This document shows positions 23,598-33,218 of a stretch of DNA of 64,000 nucleotides, piece after piece; position 1 is the first letter of the stretch, and each line of letters opens with the position of its first letter. The translations under genes were made by a program, and so were the position numbers. Source of the stretch: Bacillota bacterium (lineage in GTDB: Bacteria; Bacillota; Clostridia; Acetivibrionales; DTU013); the NCBI GenBank assembly GCA_023412915.1, contig JAEZRE010000005.1:62001-126000 (forward strand), in the 5' to 3' direction. A model generated the notes under the pieces. It did no database searches. It had not been told where the DNA came from and saw only the letters and a list, made by a program, of their open reading frames with translations.

Positions 23598-24854
23598 ATG
23601 GCAGAGCAAAAAACAAACGCTACGCTGAGCGGCGCCGATGGCATACGTGCGCTTGCGTGCCTTGCAGTGATCCTGCATCATATTTCCCAGAAAGTCGCAG
23701 CGCAGTCTCAGCCGCCCGTAGTCAGGGAGATCGTCGGATTTTTTTTGATGGGTAATACGGGAGTAAGTGTATTTTTCGTATTGAGCGGTTTTCTCCTGTC
23801 TTATCCCTTCTGGAAACAGTTCTTCAATAACGGGCAGTTCCCCGATATCAAGCAGTATGCGCTCAGGCGTGCGGCAAGGATAATGCCTGGTTATTATGTA
23901 TCCTTTGTGGTGTGCAGCCTAATAATCTTGATATTCGGCATCCCATCGAAAGCTTTCTGGATCAGGGCTTTATCCGGTTTGACTTTTACGGCGGGCTTCA
24001 ATTACGTTACTTTTTTCCCAAACGAAATCAACGGTCCCTTCTGGTCGGTCAGCTTTGAAGTTTTCTGCTACTTCCTGATGCCTTTATTCATGTATGTTAT
24101 GTTCCGACTGTTCAAGGGCAGGAGAACCTTTTCGAAGGCGTTGGTTTTCTGGCTGGCTGTGGCGGCATTTATCGCATTTTTGAACAGCCTGATACATACG
24201 TTCTTCACGCCTGACGGAATTCAAAGGGGCTGGCAGTACGGGATTATCGGCGGAGCGAAATACTGGATGCCGAATTACAATCCCATAGGATTTTTCGGGC
24301 ACTTTACCATTGGGATAATTGCTTCCGGTATTGCGGCAAGGTTGTTCAAAAGCCCGGAGGCGGCTGAGAGCTTCAGGAGAAAGGGCGGGTTTGACATAAT
24401 CGGCAGTATGAGTCTGGCGCTTTCGTTCGTCCTCCTTTGGACCATGAAGTACGCGCCTGAATTCACCTTGGGCTTCCAGAACCAGCCATATTTTTTCCCG
24501 CTATACGCAATGCTCGTTGGCGCAGTCCTTGCAACAGCGCCGCATTCGAAAATAGTCGGCAGGATATTGGACAACCGTTTCTTCAGATTTACCGCAAAGA
24601 TTTCCTTCGGACTGTATATATGGCATTACCTCGTTCTATATATTACGGGAAGCGTGATTTTCAAAAACTATCAAAACTTTCAGGTTACGAATCTTCTGTC
24701 ATGGGCTCTGATTTCACTTGGAGCCATCGCTGTATCCTACGTGATAGCGGCATTATCGTTCAAATTCATTGAAAAGCCCGTGTTGGACAGGGTGCATAAA
24801 AGAGGCGGACCGGTCAAGCCTCTTTCCCAAGCAGACCATAAAGCAACAGCTTGA
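23598..24854 (+). CDS. Acyltransferase 3 family membrane protein (OafA/YrhL type)
   Basis: 418 residues with about ten hydrophobic helices. The N-terminal GIRALACLAVILHHISQ carries the conserved histidine. RRAARIMPGYYVSFV and the FWSVSFEVFCYFLMP segment are typical. Members transfer acyl groups to surface glycans or other exported molecules. There are no glycan genes alongside. ATG 23598 follows CGGAAGG. Confidence 0.87.
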   Translation: MAEQKTNATLSGADGIRALACLAVILHHISQKVAAQSQPPVVREIVGFFLMGNTGVSVFFVLSGFLLSYPFWKQFFNNGQFPDIKQYALRRAARIMPGYYVSFVVCSLIILIFGIPSKAFWIRALSGLTFTAGFNYVTFFPNEINGPFWSVSFEVFCYFLMPLFMYVMFRLFKGRRTFSKALVFWLAVAAFIAFLNSLIHTFFTPDGIQRGWQYGIIGGAKYWMPNYNPIGFFGHFTIGIIASGIAARLFKSPEAAESFRRKGGFDIIGSMSLALSFVLLWTMKYAPEFTLGFQNQPYFFPLYAMLVGAVLATAPHSKIVGRILDNRFFRFTAKISFGLYIWHYLVLYITGSVIFKNYQNFQVTNLLSWALISLGAIAVSYVIAALSFKFIEKPVLDRVHKRGGPVKPLSQADHKATA

Positions 24855-24920
24855 AAATCCCTGCCGAAGTAAAAAAAGCCCGGTGTAACCGGGCAATCTG
24901 CATAATGGCCTGCCGGCCAT

Positions 24921-24954
24921 AAGCGGGAATGTACATTTCGTCATTCCTGCTTTT
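24921..24954 (+). terminator. Terminator after the acyltransferase
   Basis: AGCGGGAATG pairs with (T)CATTCCTGCT around TACATTTCG, followed by TTTT. A second GCCCGG...CCGGGC hairpin at 24878-24893 has its T tract on the minus strand. Confidence 0.6.
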
Positions 24955-25051
24955 CTATGCCCGCTTTACATGCTAGATTATAATATGGTATACAGTTATA
25001 AAACACAAATAACAATATGCAAATTGTTAAGAGCGGGATTGGGGGATCATT

Positions 25052-25459
25052 ATGCTGAAAGAAATGATCGAGCAGGGATTCGGCGAAAATGAAGATTTGA
25101 ACTGTGCCGAAAAGATTCTTCAGGGAGCAAATATAGCCTACAGGATGGGACTGAACAAGGAAGCGCTGAAAGTTGCGGCCGGCTTCGGGGGAGGCATGGC
25201 GATAGGCGACAAGTGCGGCGCTTTAACTGGCGCTGTGATGGTTTTAGGCTGCTTATTTGTTGAGGATAGAGCTCATGAGAGTTCAAGAATCAAGGAACTG
25301 ACAAAGGAATTGTTTGATGCTTATTCGAAAGAGATGGGAGCGATCGATTGTATACCTTTGAAGGAAAACCATGCTACAAGTGAACTCAAATGCAGGAAAG
25401 TAATTCTCAAGGCGGCCGAAGTGCTGGATGGCATGGTGAAGAGAGAACTGGGAGCATAG
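25052..25459 (+). CDS. C_GCAxxG_C_C family protein
   Basis: 135 residues with the namesake layout: NCAEKIL, AGFGGGMAIGDKCGALTGAVMVLG, a late cysteine in IDCIPLKE and C in ELKCRKVI. The family is thought to be redox or metal related but has no proven activity. ATG 25052 follows GGGATTGGGGG. It stands between terminator and the nucleoid protein gene. Confidence 0.85.
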   Translation: MLKEMIEQGFGENEDLNCAEKILQGANIAYRMGLNKEALKVAAGFGGGMAIGDKCGALTGAVMVLGCLFVEDRAHESSRIKELTKELFDAYSKEMGAIDCIPLKENHATSELKCRKVILKAAEVLDGMVKRELGA

Positions 25460-25518
25460 TTTCCTGCATGGGGGAACAAATGTCCGACTAATACTGAACA
25501 CAAAGGGGAATGACAACA

Positions 25519-26526
25519 ATGGAAGAATGCAGGATAGTCATAAACAAGCTTATCGTGCACATACTGGATACAAGCATACAGATGCCGGTCATATCTACGG
25601 AAGAGCATCCGCTCGAGGCGGACGTATGCGACTATACTGCCCGCCATATACAGCGTGTGATTCAGGCGGACAATGCGAAAAATGCAATGTTTCTAAGTGA
25701 CAGCGCGGTCGGACGGATATGCTGTTCTCTCGCTGATCATCCCGACCAATTTTGCGGACTGACCGGAGAGTTCGCCTGCATCCTTTACGATATCATGCTG
25801 CGCAACGTGGACATATCGCCCGCGGATCTCGTATGCGTGCAATTCGAAATGGACGGCGTGCCCCATGTCGGAATACTGAAAATGAATTTCAGAAACACCT
25901 ATATTCACTTTATCGTAAATATGGACGAAGGGCAGCAGAATAAGCTGATCCGGCAGCAGACCACGCTTCCGGGCGACACCCAGAAGCTGGAGGAATGCGC
26001 TCTGATCAATCTGAATGATATGAGTATCCGCCTAATTGAAAAGAAGTACGATATCAACGGAGAGAAGCTCAATTATTTTTCAGAGCTGTTCCTGCAGTGC
26101 TCCGGGGATATATCAAACCGCGAAAAAATTAAGATATTTAATAAAGCTACAAGTCAATTCAAGGAGGAGTATTTCGGAGACGACTTCAAAAAGGAACTCG
26201 AAATAAGAAAGGCGGTCTCGGAAAGCTTTGAAAATAACAGCGCTATCGACATCGAAGAGGTAGCGGCCAGCGTGTTCAAAAACAGCCCCGATATGCAAAG
26301 ATCCTACCTTAAAAGCATGGAAGAGGCAGGATTGAAAGATACCTGCCTGAGCCCGAGCGAAAAAATGGTTGAAAAGAATTACAGGAAACAGACGCTGAAG
26401 ACCGACACGGGAATTGAAATAAATATCCCTGTGGAATGCTACAGCGACAGCGAGCGAATCGAATTCTTAACGAATCCCGACGGCACTATATCGATCATAA
26501 TAAAAAATGTAAGCAAAATATTCTAA
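25519..26526 (+). CDS. Nucleoid-associated protein (NdpA/YejK family)
   Basis: About 335 residues. The pattern INKLIVHILDTSIQMPVIS at the start, YDIMLRNVDISPADLVCVQF in the middle and YFSELFLQC match the 37-kDa nucleoid-associated family. ATG 25519 is preferred to 25510 because AAAGGGGA abuts the latter. Role in bacteria: binds nucleoid, function ill defined; often near mobile or defence loci. No partner genes are seen here. Confidence 0.8.
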   Translation: MEECRIVINKLIVHILDTSIQMPVISTEEHPLEADVCDYTARHIQRVIQADNAKNAMFLSDSAVGRICCSLADHPDQFCGLTGEFACILYDIMLRNVDISPADLVCVQFEMDGVPHVGILKMNFRNTYIHFIVNMDEGQQNKLIRQQTTLPGDTQKLEECALINLNDMSIRLIEKKYDINGEKLNYFSELFLQCSGDISNREKIKIFNKATSQFKEEYFGDDFKKELEIRKAVSESFENNSAIDIEEVAASVFKNSPDMQRSYLKSMEEAGLKDTCLSPSEKMVEKNYRKQTLKTDTGIEINIPVECYSDSERIEFLTNPDGTISIIIKNVSKIF

Positions 26527-26594
26527 TCTAAAAACCAGGGCGCATGTATGGTATAATATTATTTTAACCGCAAAAGATCGGGGCGCATTTACAG

Positions 26595-27872
26595 ATGAGA
26601 CTTTTCAGGAACAAAGATACTGCGGTGTTTCTCATCCTCGAGGGCATCGTTTATACGATGGTTATAAACCTTTATAACCCGTTCGTCCAGATGTTCGAGA
26701 AAAGGATGGGCGGAAATGACTTTCATACCGCGCTGCTGAATGCCATACCACCGTTGGTCGCGATTTTCGTGCTGATCCCCTTCGGTATAATTATCGAGAG
26801 AATCAACCGGAAAAAGCAGACAGTCCTCGTTTTGCTGGCCGTTTTGAGCATTTTTTACGCCGCGGTGGCGTTCGTGCCTTTAATACCGCATCAGATCAAG
26901 GTGCTCGTATATGTGGCTCTGATCGGTCTGATGAATTTTCCGGGCTCGTTGTACCTGACGACCTGGCAGTCATATTTCGCAGATAATTTCAACGGCTCCT
27001 ACGCCAGCAGGATTTATACTCTGAGGAGCAAATACAGCTCTCTTTTCGGCCTTCTTACCGTGCTTGTGACGGGACTGCTTCTGACGGTCGTGCCGAAATC
27101 GGATGCGGAAAGGCTCCTGCTGTACCAGATATTCTACGCGGTCTGTTTTGCGTTTACCCTGCTGCAGCTGTTCTTTTTCTCGAAGGTAAAGGGGCGGACG
27201 GAGTCGGCTGGTGATATTCCGGTTGACAAACTCTCCCACAGGATAACCAAGGAAGACCTCAAAGGAATTTTCAGAAATAGGAGGTTCGTAATCTTCGGTA
27301 TTTGCGGTTTTGCCTTCCACTTTACCTGGCAGATGGCATGGCCCCTGTTCTTCATATACAATACCGATTATGCCAGGTTGAATGAGTTCCAGCTGGGTCT
27401 TACCAACGTAGCGTCCGGTTTGACGATGTTTCTGTCGTATTCCTTATGGAATAAATGGATGGATAGGAAAGGCAGCAGCTTTATACTGATACTTGGTGCG
27501 CTGGGGCTTTCGCTGAACTCTCTGGCTTATGCCGCGTCGCTGAATTTTATCGGGATCATACTGATGAGCCTCTGCGCGGGTTTTGCTTCAGCGGGCTTCA
27601 ACCTGTCGCTTTTCTGCAATCTTTTGGAGACCCTTCCCAGCGAGAAGAAAACGGTCTACATATCCGCCTTCAATACCATTACAAATATAACGGGATTTAT
27701 TGCCCCGTTCATAGGCGTCTTTATGTACAACCGGACTAATATTTATATAGCCATGGGCTTGAACGGCGTCTTCAGGCTTGTTGCCACAGGAATGTACTTT
27801 GTTAAATGGCGCAGTGAAATCAAAAAGCCTGGGGATACCCGGAAGGGGATCTCCGGCGGCCTCGCCGGATAG
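26595..27872 (+). CDS. MFS transporter
   Basis: 425 residues with twelve predicted helices. The loop after helix 2 reads IIERINRKKQTV, a degenerate form of the MFS GxxxDRxGRK motif. Substrate is unknown. A promoter-like TATAAT lies at 26552-26557. The C-terminal tail is short and basic. Confidence 0.85.
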   Translation: MRLFRNKDTAVFLILEGIVYTMVINLYNPFVQMFEKRMGGNDFHTALLNAIPPLVAIFVLIPFGIIIERINRKKQTVLVLLAVLSIFYAAVAFVPLIPHQIKVLVYVALIGLMNFPGSLYLTTWQSYFADNFNGSYASRIYTLRSKYSSLFGLLTVLVTGLLLTVVPKSDAERLLLYQIFYAVCFAFTLLQLFFFSKVKGRTESAGDIPVDKLSHRITKEDLKGIFRNRRFVIFGICGFAFHFTWQMAWPLFFIYNTDYARLNEFQLGLTNVASGLTMFLSYSLWNKWMDRKGSSFILILGALGLSLNSLAYAASLNFIGIILMSLCAGFASAGFNLSLFCNLLETLPSEKKTVYISAFNTITNITGFIAPFIGVFMYNRTNIYIAMGLNGVFRLVATGMYFVKWRSEIKKPGDTRKGISGGLAG

Positions 27873-28137
27873 AGCGCGGGTTCCGGGAATTGACCGGACG
27901 GCCGGGTTCAGGCAGCAGGGCTTCCTGTGCGAAGCTTGTTAAATATTGTACATTTGGTTATATTATTGTAAGATAATAAAGCGGCGGATGTCTTGTATAT
28001 CCCGCCTTATTGAAACGCTAGTCGGCTGGTCGATGACTTTGTCATCCGCTCGCCCATGCATCCCGGGTAAGAAAATTTTTCTGTAACCGAAGAATTTTCT
28101 ATGAATCGATGCGTTATAAAAAGTCGGAAGTGTTGGA
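27873..28137. other. Leader/intergenic region before the radical SAM operon
   Basis: No gene is seen. It holds TTGTTA...TATATT, a possible promoter near 27937-27965, and two hairpins: GATGAC-TTT-GTCATC (28034-28048) and AGAAAATT...AATTTTCT (28070-28100). The repeated structured element follows at 28138. Confidence 0.4.
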
Positions 28138-28181
28138 GGATGTTTAGCGCCGATGAGGCGTGAATTTAAGTTAAAACATCC
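28138..28181 (+). ncRNA. Structured leader element, single copy (same family as 37698-37837)
   Basis: An outer stem GGATGTTT/AAAACATCC closes an inner hairpin CGCC-GATGA-GGCG and an A/T-rich arm. The three tandem copies before glgC share the core TTTAGCGCCGA and AAAACAT. The outer stem covaries: GGATGTTT/AAAACATCC here against GTATGTTT/AAAACATAC there. The 3' strand ends right at the SD AAAGGAGG (28182-28189) of the GTG-start gene at 28196, so control of translation initiation is likely. I cannot match it to a known RNA class. Confidence 0.6.
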
Positions 28182-28195
28182 AAAGGAGGATACTT

Positions 28196-30133
28196 GTGCC
28201 TGTAATTATAAGGGACGATATACTGCAGAGCGTAGAGAAACCTGCAAGGTATACGGGCGGCGAGCTGAACAGCATAAAAAAGGATACGTCCGCGGTGGAT
28301 ATACGGTTTGCTTTTTGTTTCCCGGACACATACGAGATAGGAATGTCGCATCTGGGAATGCGAATATTATACAATCTGCTGAACGAGCGAAACGATACAT
28401 ACTGCGAAAGGGTTTTCGCGCCGTGGACCGATATGGAGGCAAGGATGCGGGAGGATCACATTCCGCTCTTTACCCTGGAATCGCGGGATCCTGTGGGTGA
28501 ATTCGACTTTGTCGGTTTCACGCTGCAGTATGAAATGAGTTACACGAATATACTGAACATGCTGGATCTTGCCGGTATACCGCTGCTGCGTGAAGAGAGG
28601 AAGGAAGGCCAGCCCTTCGTGTGCGCGGGCGGACCGTGCGCATACAACCCCGAGCCGCTCGCCGATTTCGTGGACTTCTTCATGATGGGCGAGGGAGAAG
28701 AGATCGTCAATGAAGTAATGGATACCTATGCGCAGTGGAAACGCGAAAGTGTGTCGCGCGAGGATTTTCTGAATAGAATAGTAAATATCGAAGGAATATA
28801 TGTGCCGGGTTTTTACGACGTCGCCTACAATGAGGACGGAACCGTACAGAAGGTCCAGCCGGTGAAGCCGGGGTATCCCGAGAGGATCAGAAAGAGAATA
28901 ATCAAGGATCTGGACCGCACATATTTCCCTGAAAAAATGATCGTTCCATATCTCAATATAGTGCACGACAGGATAATGCTCGAACTGTTCCGAGGCTGCA
29001 CCAGGGGCTGCAGGTTCTGCCAGGCGGGTTTCATTTACAGGCCTGTGCGCGAACGTACGCCTGAAAAACTGCTGGAGCTTGCAGACAAGCTGCAGCAAAG
29101 CACCGGTTACGAGGAGATCTCGCTGACCTCGCTCAGCACGAGCGATTACTCGGGGCTTCATGATCTGACCACAGGGTTGATCGAAGCAATGGAGCCCAAG
29201 AAGGTCAACCTGGCGCTTCCTTCTCTCCGTATCGATTCATTTTCGCTGGATCTTATGGAAAAAGCACAGAAAGTCAGGAAAAGCGGACTGACCTTCGCTC
29301 CAGAGGCTGGGACGCAGCGCCTCAGGGACGTGATAAACAAGGGTGTTACAGAGGAGGATTTGCTGAATTCGGTCGGAATGGCGTTTGGCGGCGGATGGAA
29401 CGGCGTAAAGCTGTATTTCATGATAGGCCTGCCTTTCGAGACGATGGAGGATGTTGAAGGCATAGCCGACCTTGGTTTGAAGGTCGTGGACGAGTATTTC
29501 AGGACGCCGAAGGAACAGAGAGCCAGAGGCCTTGAGGTGACTATCAGCACGTCGTCGTTCGTGCCGAAGCCCTTCACACCGTTCCAGTGGGAACCGCAGG
29601 ACACCATGGAAGCTCTTAATGGAAAACAGAGATTCCTTAAGGGCAGGATAAAAGACAGGCACTTGCGTTACAACTGGCACGAGTCGCAGCTCAGCCTGCT
29701 CGAGGCGGTTTTTGCAAGGGGCGACAGGCGAACGGGCAAATTGCTGCTGCGCGCGTGGGAACTTGGCTGTAAATTCGACAGCTGGGGCGAACATCTGAAA
29801 TTTGACGCCTGGATGAAGGCATTTGAGGACTGCGGACTCGACCCTGCTTTTTATGCAAACAGGAAGAGGAGCTTCGACGAGGTGTTCCCGTGGGATCATA
29901 TAGACGTGGGGGTTTCAAAGAAATTCCTGCAGCGTGAAAATCAAAAGGCCGAAAGAGCCGAAGTGACGCCCAATTGCATGAAGTCCTGCTCGGGCTGCGG
30001 AGCTGCCTCCTTCGAGCGGGGCATTTGCATCGACTATTCCGGGGACAAGTGCGGGGAGGCCGGCGCAGATAAGGCGAACGGCAGCCCTGAAGCCGGGGAT
30101 GCCGGAAAGTCGGGGGAGGCAAGCGATGAATAG
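28196..30133 (+). CDS. TIGR03960 family B12-binding-like radical SAM protein
   Basis: 645 residues. An N-terminal B12-binding-like domain (about 1-190; SHLGMRILYNLLNER, AGGPCAYNPEPLADFVD) precedes the radical SAM core with the cluster motif RGCTRGCRFCQAG (CxxxCxxC, about 265-275). The C-terminus has a cysteine cluster (CMKSCSGCGAASFERGIC) and a low-complexity Gly/Ala/Lys tail. The family always precedes a TIGR03936 protein and ribosomal genes in Clostridia; the proposed role is RNA or protein modification, still unproven. GTG start behind AAAGGAGG. Confidence 0.9.
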   Translation: MPVIIRDDILQSVEKPARYTGGELNSIKKDTSAVDIRFAFCFPDTYEIGMSHLGMRILYNLLNERNDTYCERVFAPWTDMEARMREDHIPLFTLESRDPVGEFDFVGFTLQYEMSYTNILNMLDLAGIPLLREERKEGQPFVCAGGPCAYNPEPLADFVDFFMMGEGEEIVNEVMDTYAQWKRESVSREDFLNRIVNIEGIYVPGFYDVAYNEDGTVQKVQPVKPGYPERIRKRIIKDLDRTYFPEKMIVPYLNIVHDRIMLELFRGCTRGCRFCQAGFIYRPVRERTPEKLLELADKLQQSTGYEEISLTSLSTSDYSGLHDLTTGLIEAMEPKKVNLALPSLRIDSFSLDLMEKAQKVRKSGLTFAPEAGTQRLRDVINKGVTEEDLLNSVGMAFGGGWNGVKLYFMIGLPFETMEDVEGIADLGLKVVDEYFRTPKEQRARGLEVTISTSSFVPKPFTPFQWEPQDTMEALNGKQRFLKGRIKDRHLRYNWHESQLSLLEAVFARGDRRTGKLLLRAWELGCKFDSWGEHLKFDAWMKAFEDCGLDPAFYANRKRSFDEVFPWDHIDVGVSKKFLQRENQKAERAEVTPNCMKSCSGCGAASFERGICIDYSGDKCGEAGADKANGSPEAGDAGKSGEASDE

Positions 30134-30869
30134 CATACGTATAAGATTTTCTCGCGGAGAAGAGGTTAAATTCATATCGCACCTCGACCTGATGAAGGTG
30201 TTTGAACGAGCAATCCGCAGATCCGGCCTGCCTATGGCATATTCACAGGGCTTCAACCCGCACCCGCAGATGGTGTTCGGGATGCCGCTTTCGGTAGGAA
30301 TGACCGGCGGCGGGGAATATGCCGATTTCGAGCTTGTTTCAGAGGTGGAGCCGGTAATATTCGTACAAAAGCTCAATGAAGCTTTACCTGCAGCGATCCG
30401 TGTGACGGCGGCAGGAATAAAGAAAACGAAGTCTAATGTCATGGCCTCGATAGAGGGGGCCGACTACATAATGGAATTGTTTGCGAGAGAAGAACTGGCG
30501 CCTGAAGAAGCCATACGAAGCTTCGACAGCATGCTGAAACAGGATATTATCCCGGTGGTCAAGGAAAGCAAGGGCAAGGATGGCAGAAATACCTTCAAGG
30601 AAACGGATATAAGGCCCTTGATCATATCGGCTGAGCTTGAAGCCATGCAGGAAATGCGCTCCGGCTATGAGGATTTCAAGACCGCATTTATCCTGAGGGC
30701 CAGGTTCAGGGCGGGCAATTCTGCGAACCTGAGACCCGACCTGTTCATCAAGGCTCTTTCTGAACAGACGGGGATACCTGTTGCGGCGAGCAGGGTTCAC
30801 CGCAGCGCGTTATATGCCGGACTCAACGGGAAGATGACGGATCCGCTGGACCCCGCCATACTCGCGTAA
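30126..30869 (+). CDS. TIGR03936/DUF2344 radical SAM-associated protein
   Basis: 247 residues, beginning SIRIRFSRGEEVKFISHLDL and containing AYSQGFNPHPQMVFGMPLSVG, signatures of DUF2344. It overlaps the radical SAM gene by 8 bp and starts at ATG 30126 behind GGGGGAGG. In some bacteria the two are fused, so they act together. The C-terminal half (RTNL-type RARFRAGNSANLRPDLF) is conserved in the family. Confidence 0.9.
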   Translation: MNSIRIRFSRGEEVKFISHLDLMKVFERAIRRSGLPMAYSQGFNPHPQMVFGMPLSVGMTGGGEYADFELVSEVEPVIFVQKLNEALPAAIRVTAAGIKKTKSNVMASIEGADYIMELFAREELAPEEAIRSFDSMLKQDIIPVVKESKGKDGRNTFKETDIRPLIISAELEAMQEMRSGYEDFKTAFILRARFRAGNSANLRPDLFIKALSEQTGIPVAASRVHRSALYAGLNGKMTDPLDPAILA

Positions 30870-30964
30870 ATCAATACAATGGTAAAAAGACATTGATAAA
30901 ATGCTGCAAAGCTTGTGGTACATCGAATGGTTTTTTGCAGCTATTAATATTTGGTGGTGTTATA

Positions 30965-32461
30965 TTGAGTAATGAATTGATTGCAGACATCGGTGTGTGC
31001 GAGAATCGTGTTGCGCTCCTGGAGGATGGGGAACTGGCCGAGATCAGTATCGAAAGGCCCGGTGCGGCAAGGATGGTCGGCGGTATATACAGGGGCAAGG
31101 TCAGCAGTGTGCTGCCCGGGATGCAGGCCGCTTTTATCGACATAGGCTACGAGAAGAACGCTTTTCTTTATGTCGGTGATATTATGGCAAAAAAAGATTA
31201 TATGGACGACGACGATGAAGCAGAGCAGGATATAAAAGGCTGCAATATCGCAGATCTGCTGACTGCCGGCCAGGAGCTTACGGTGCAGGTGATCAAGGAA
31301 CCTATAGGCTCGAAGGGTCCCAGGGTCACCACGAACATCACGCTGCCCGGCAGGCATCTTGTTTTGCTGCCGGACGCCGATTATACGGGCGTTTCGCGGC
31401 GGATAGAGAATGAGGCCGAGAGGAACAAGCTTAAAAAAATTGCCGAGAACCTGAAACCCAAGGGAATGGGGCTTATCGTACGGACTGCCTCCGAAGGCGT
31501 GGAAGAACAGGCCTTTATCGAGGATCTGAATTTCCTCCTGAAGCTGTGGGATAATATCAAAAAGAAGGAGAGAAGCGGACCTGTGCCGCGCTGCATGCAC
31601 AAGGATCTGAGCCTTGTACACAGGGCGGTGCGCGATATGTTCACCAAGGATATCGATAAGTTCGTTATAAACGACAGGGAACAGTACAATAAAGTGCTCG
31701 AGCTTGTGGATATGATCTCTCCGGCTTTGAAATACAGGGTGGAATACTATGGCAAGGACTATGACATGTTCGAATACTACCAGCTGGAAACCAAGCTCGC
31801 CAAGGCATTGTCGCGCAAGGTATGGCTGAAATGCGGAGGGTACATAGTCATAGACAAGACCGAAGCGCTGACGGTAATAGACGTCAATACCGGCAAATAT
31901 GTCGGGGGCAGCAGCCTTGAGGATACCGTACTGAAAACCAATCTCGAGGCGGCTTCCGAAATAGCCAAGCAGATACGGCTTCGTGACATCGGCGGCATAA
32001 TTATAATAGACTTTATCGACATGCACGAACACGATCACCAACAGGCGGTACTCGACATGCTGAAACAGGCGCTGAAGAAGGACAGGACGAAGACTGCCGT
32101 CGTGGGAATGACAGGTCTCGGCCTTATTGAAATGACCAGGAAGAAGGTCAAACAGGAGCTGTCGACAGTCCTGAACGTGGATTGCCCGTATTGCGACGGT
32201 TCCGGCAAGGCGTTGTCGCCGGAGGGCATTGCGCGGAACGCGGCAAAGGAAATAGCCAGGTATATGGGTCAGACGACGGCGGATTTGCTGCAGGTTGAGC
32301 TTCACCCGTCAGTGGAGCATGTGCTGAAAAGCGATATCAATGGATATTTTTCAAGGCTGCAGGAGACTTATAATAAAAAGGTATTATTCAAGGGCTCGGA
32401 CAAATTGAGATATGATGAAATAAAGATCAACCAGGTTGACATTAAAACACTCGTGTGTTAG
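30965..32461 (+). CDS. rng: Ribonuclease G/E family endoribonuclease
   Basis: 498 residues from TTG 30965 (SNELIADIGVCENRVALLEDG), the usual family start. An S1-like domain (about 35-125) is followed by the RNase H-like catalytic domain with VIDVNTGKYVG and IIIIDFIDM aspartates, and the zinc-link DCPYCDGSGK near residue 410. RNase G/E cleaves single-stranded RNA in rRNA and mRNA maturation. It sits directly before rplU-prp-rpmA-obgE, the standard clostridial order. A better-aligned ATG is absent; the frame upstream to 30893 is not conserved-looking. Confidence 0.9.
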   Translation: MSNELIADIGVCENRVALLEDGELAEISIERPGAARMVGGIYRGKVSSVLPGMQAAFIDIGYEKNAFLYVGDIMAKKDYMDDDDEAEQDIKGCNIADLLTAGQELTVQVIKEPIGSKGPRVTTNITLPGRHLVLLPDADYTGVSRRIENEAERNKLKKIAENLKPKGMGLIVRTASEGVEEQAFIEDLNFLLKLWDNIKKKERSGPVPRCMHKDLSLVHRAVRDMFTKDIDKFVINDREQYNKVLELVDMISPALKYRVEYYGKDYDMFEYYQLETKLAKALSRKVWLKCGGYIVIDKTEALTVIDVNTGKYVGGSSLEDTVLKTNLEAASEIAKQIRLRDIGGIIIIDFIDMHEHDHQQAVLDMLKQALKKDRTKTAVVGMTGLGLIEMTRKKVKQELSTVLNVDCPYCDGSGKALSPEGIARNAAKEIARYMGQTTADLLQVELHPSVEHVLKSDINGYFSRLQETYNKKVLFKGSDKLRYDEIKINQVDIKTLVC

Positions 32462-32570
32462 AATATTTCGGTAACCGCTCGGCCCTGGCCCCAAAATGCG
32501 ACAAAACACTTCGAAGAAATGTTTCGGCGCTGCCTTAAGTCGGCGAGTCTGTGAGCAGGAGGTATTAACC
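32462..32570 (+). ncRNA. Probable ribosomal protein L21 leader
   Basis: The 109-nt 5' UTR between rng and rplU is GC-rich and foldable (AACACTTCGAAGAAATGTT-type hairpin, CCGCTCGGCCCTGGCC stretch, GCCTTAAGTCGGC). Firmicutes rplU transcripts carry an autoregulatory L21 leader at this place. Assignment rests on position and structure, not on a model match. Confidence 0.45.
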
Positions 32571-32882
32571 ATGTACGCTGTAATTGAAACAGGTGGCAAA
32601 CAGTATAAGGTCCAGGAAGGCGACGTAGTTTTCGTAGAGAAGCTCGAAGTCGAGGCTGGCGCTGTAGTTACCTTTGACAATGTACTTGCAATTTCGGATG
32701 CAGGAAATGTTACTTTCGGAAAACCGACCGTAGCAAACGCATCAGTATCTGCTAAAGTGCTCGGTCAGGGTAAGGAAAAGAAAGTTATCGTATTCAAGTA
32801 TAAGGCGAAGAAGGGCTACAGAAACAAAACCGGACACAGGCAGCCATACACCAAAGTACAGATCGATAAGATCAACGCGTAA
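32571..32882 (+). CDS. rplU: 50S ribosomal protein L21
   Basis: 103 residues, MYAVIETGGKQYKVQEGD start and KKGYRNKTGHRQPYTKVQI end, full length for the family. It binds 23S rRNA. ATG 32571 follows AGGAGGTATTAACC. Its last base is the first base of the next gene. Confidence 0.98.
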   Translation: MYAVIETGGKQYKVQEGDVVFVEKLEVEAGAVVTFDNVLAISDAGNVTFGKPTVANASVSAKVLGQGKEKKVIVFKYKAKKGYRNKTGHRQPYTKVQIDKINA

Positions 32883-33214
32883 TGATCAAGGTAGTAATAA
32901 AGAAGGACACGAAGGGTTCTATCACGGGCTTTGAAATAAACGGCCACTCAGGTTATGCTGAGGAAGGGCAGGATATCATATGTTCGGCAGTGTCGGTCAC
33001 GGCTTATACCGCAGCCGGCGCACTCGATGAACTGGCGGGGCTAAGGCGCTGCTACAGCGAAAACGACGGGCATATGACGATAAAGCTGCCGCGGCAGATG
33101 ACCGAGCTGCAGGAATCAACCGCAGAGATCATCATGAAAACGACGGTGGTAGGTTTCAAACAGATAGAGCTCTCATACGGTAAATATGTTTTGGTAGTTG
33201 AAGAGGAGGTGTAA
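32882..33214 (+). CDS. prp: Ribosomal-processing cysteine protease Prp
   Basis: 110 residues with catalytic H22 (NGHSGYAEEGQD) and C34 (IICSAVS). Prp removes the N-terminal extension of L27 in Firmicutes. The L27 encoded 4 bp downstream carries exactly such an extension, so enzyme and substrate are adjacent. Confidence 0.95.
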   Translation: MIKVVIKKDTKGSITGFEINGHSGYAEEGQDIICSAVSVTAYTAAGALDELAGLRRCYSENDGHMTIKLPRQMTELQESTAEIIMKTTVVGFKQIELSYGKYVLVVEEEV

Positions 33215-33218
33215 TCCG

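Noticed and set aside
30944..32305. 453-codon open frame antisense to rng
   Set aside because: Long antisense frame caused by GC-biased third positions; the plus-strand gene is a clear RNase G. No SD or family match.
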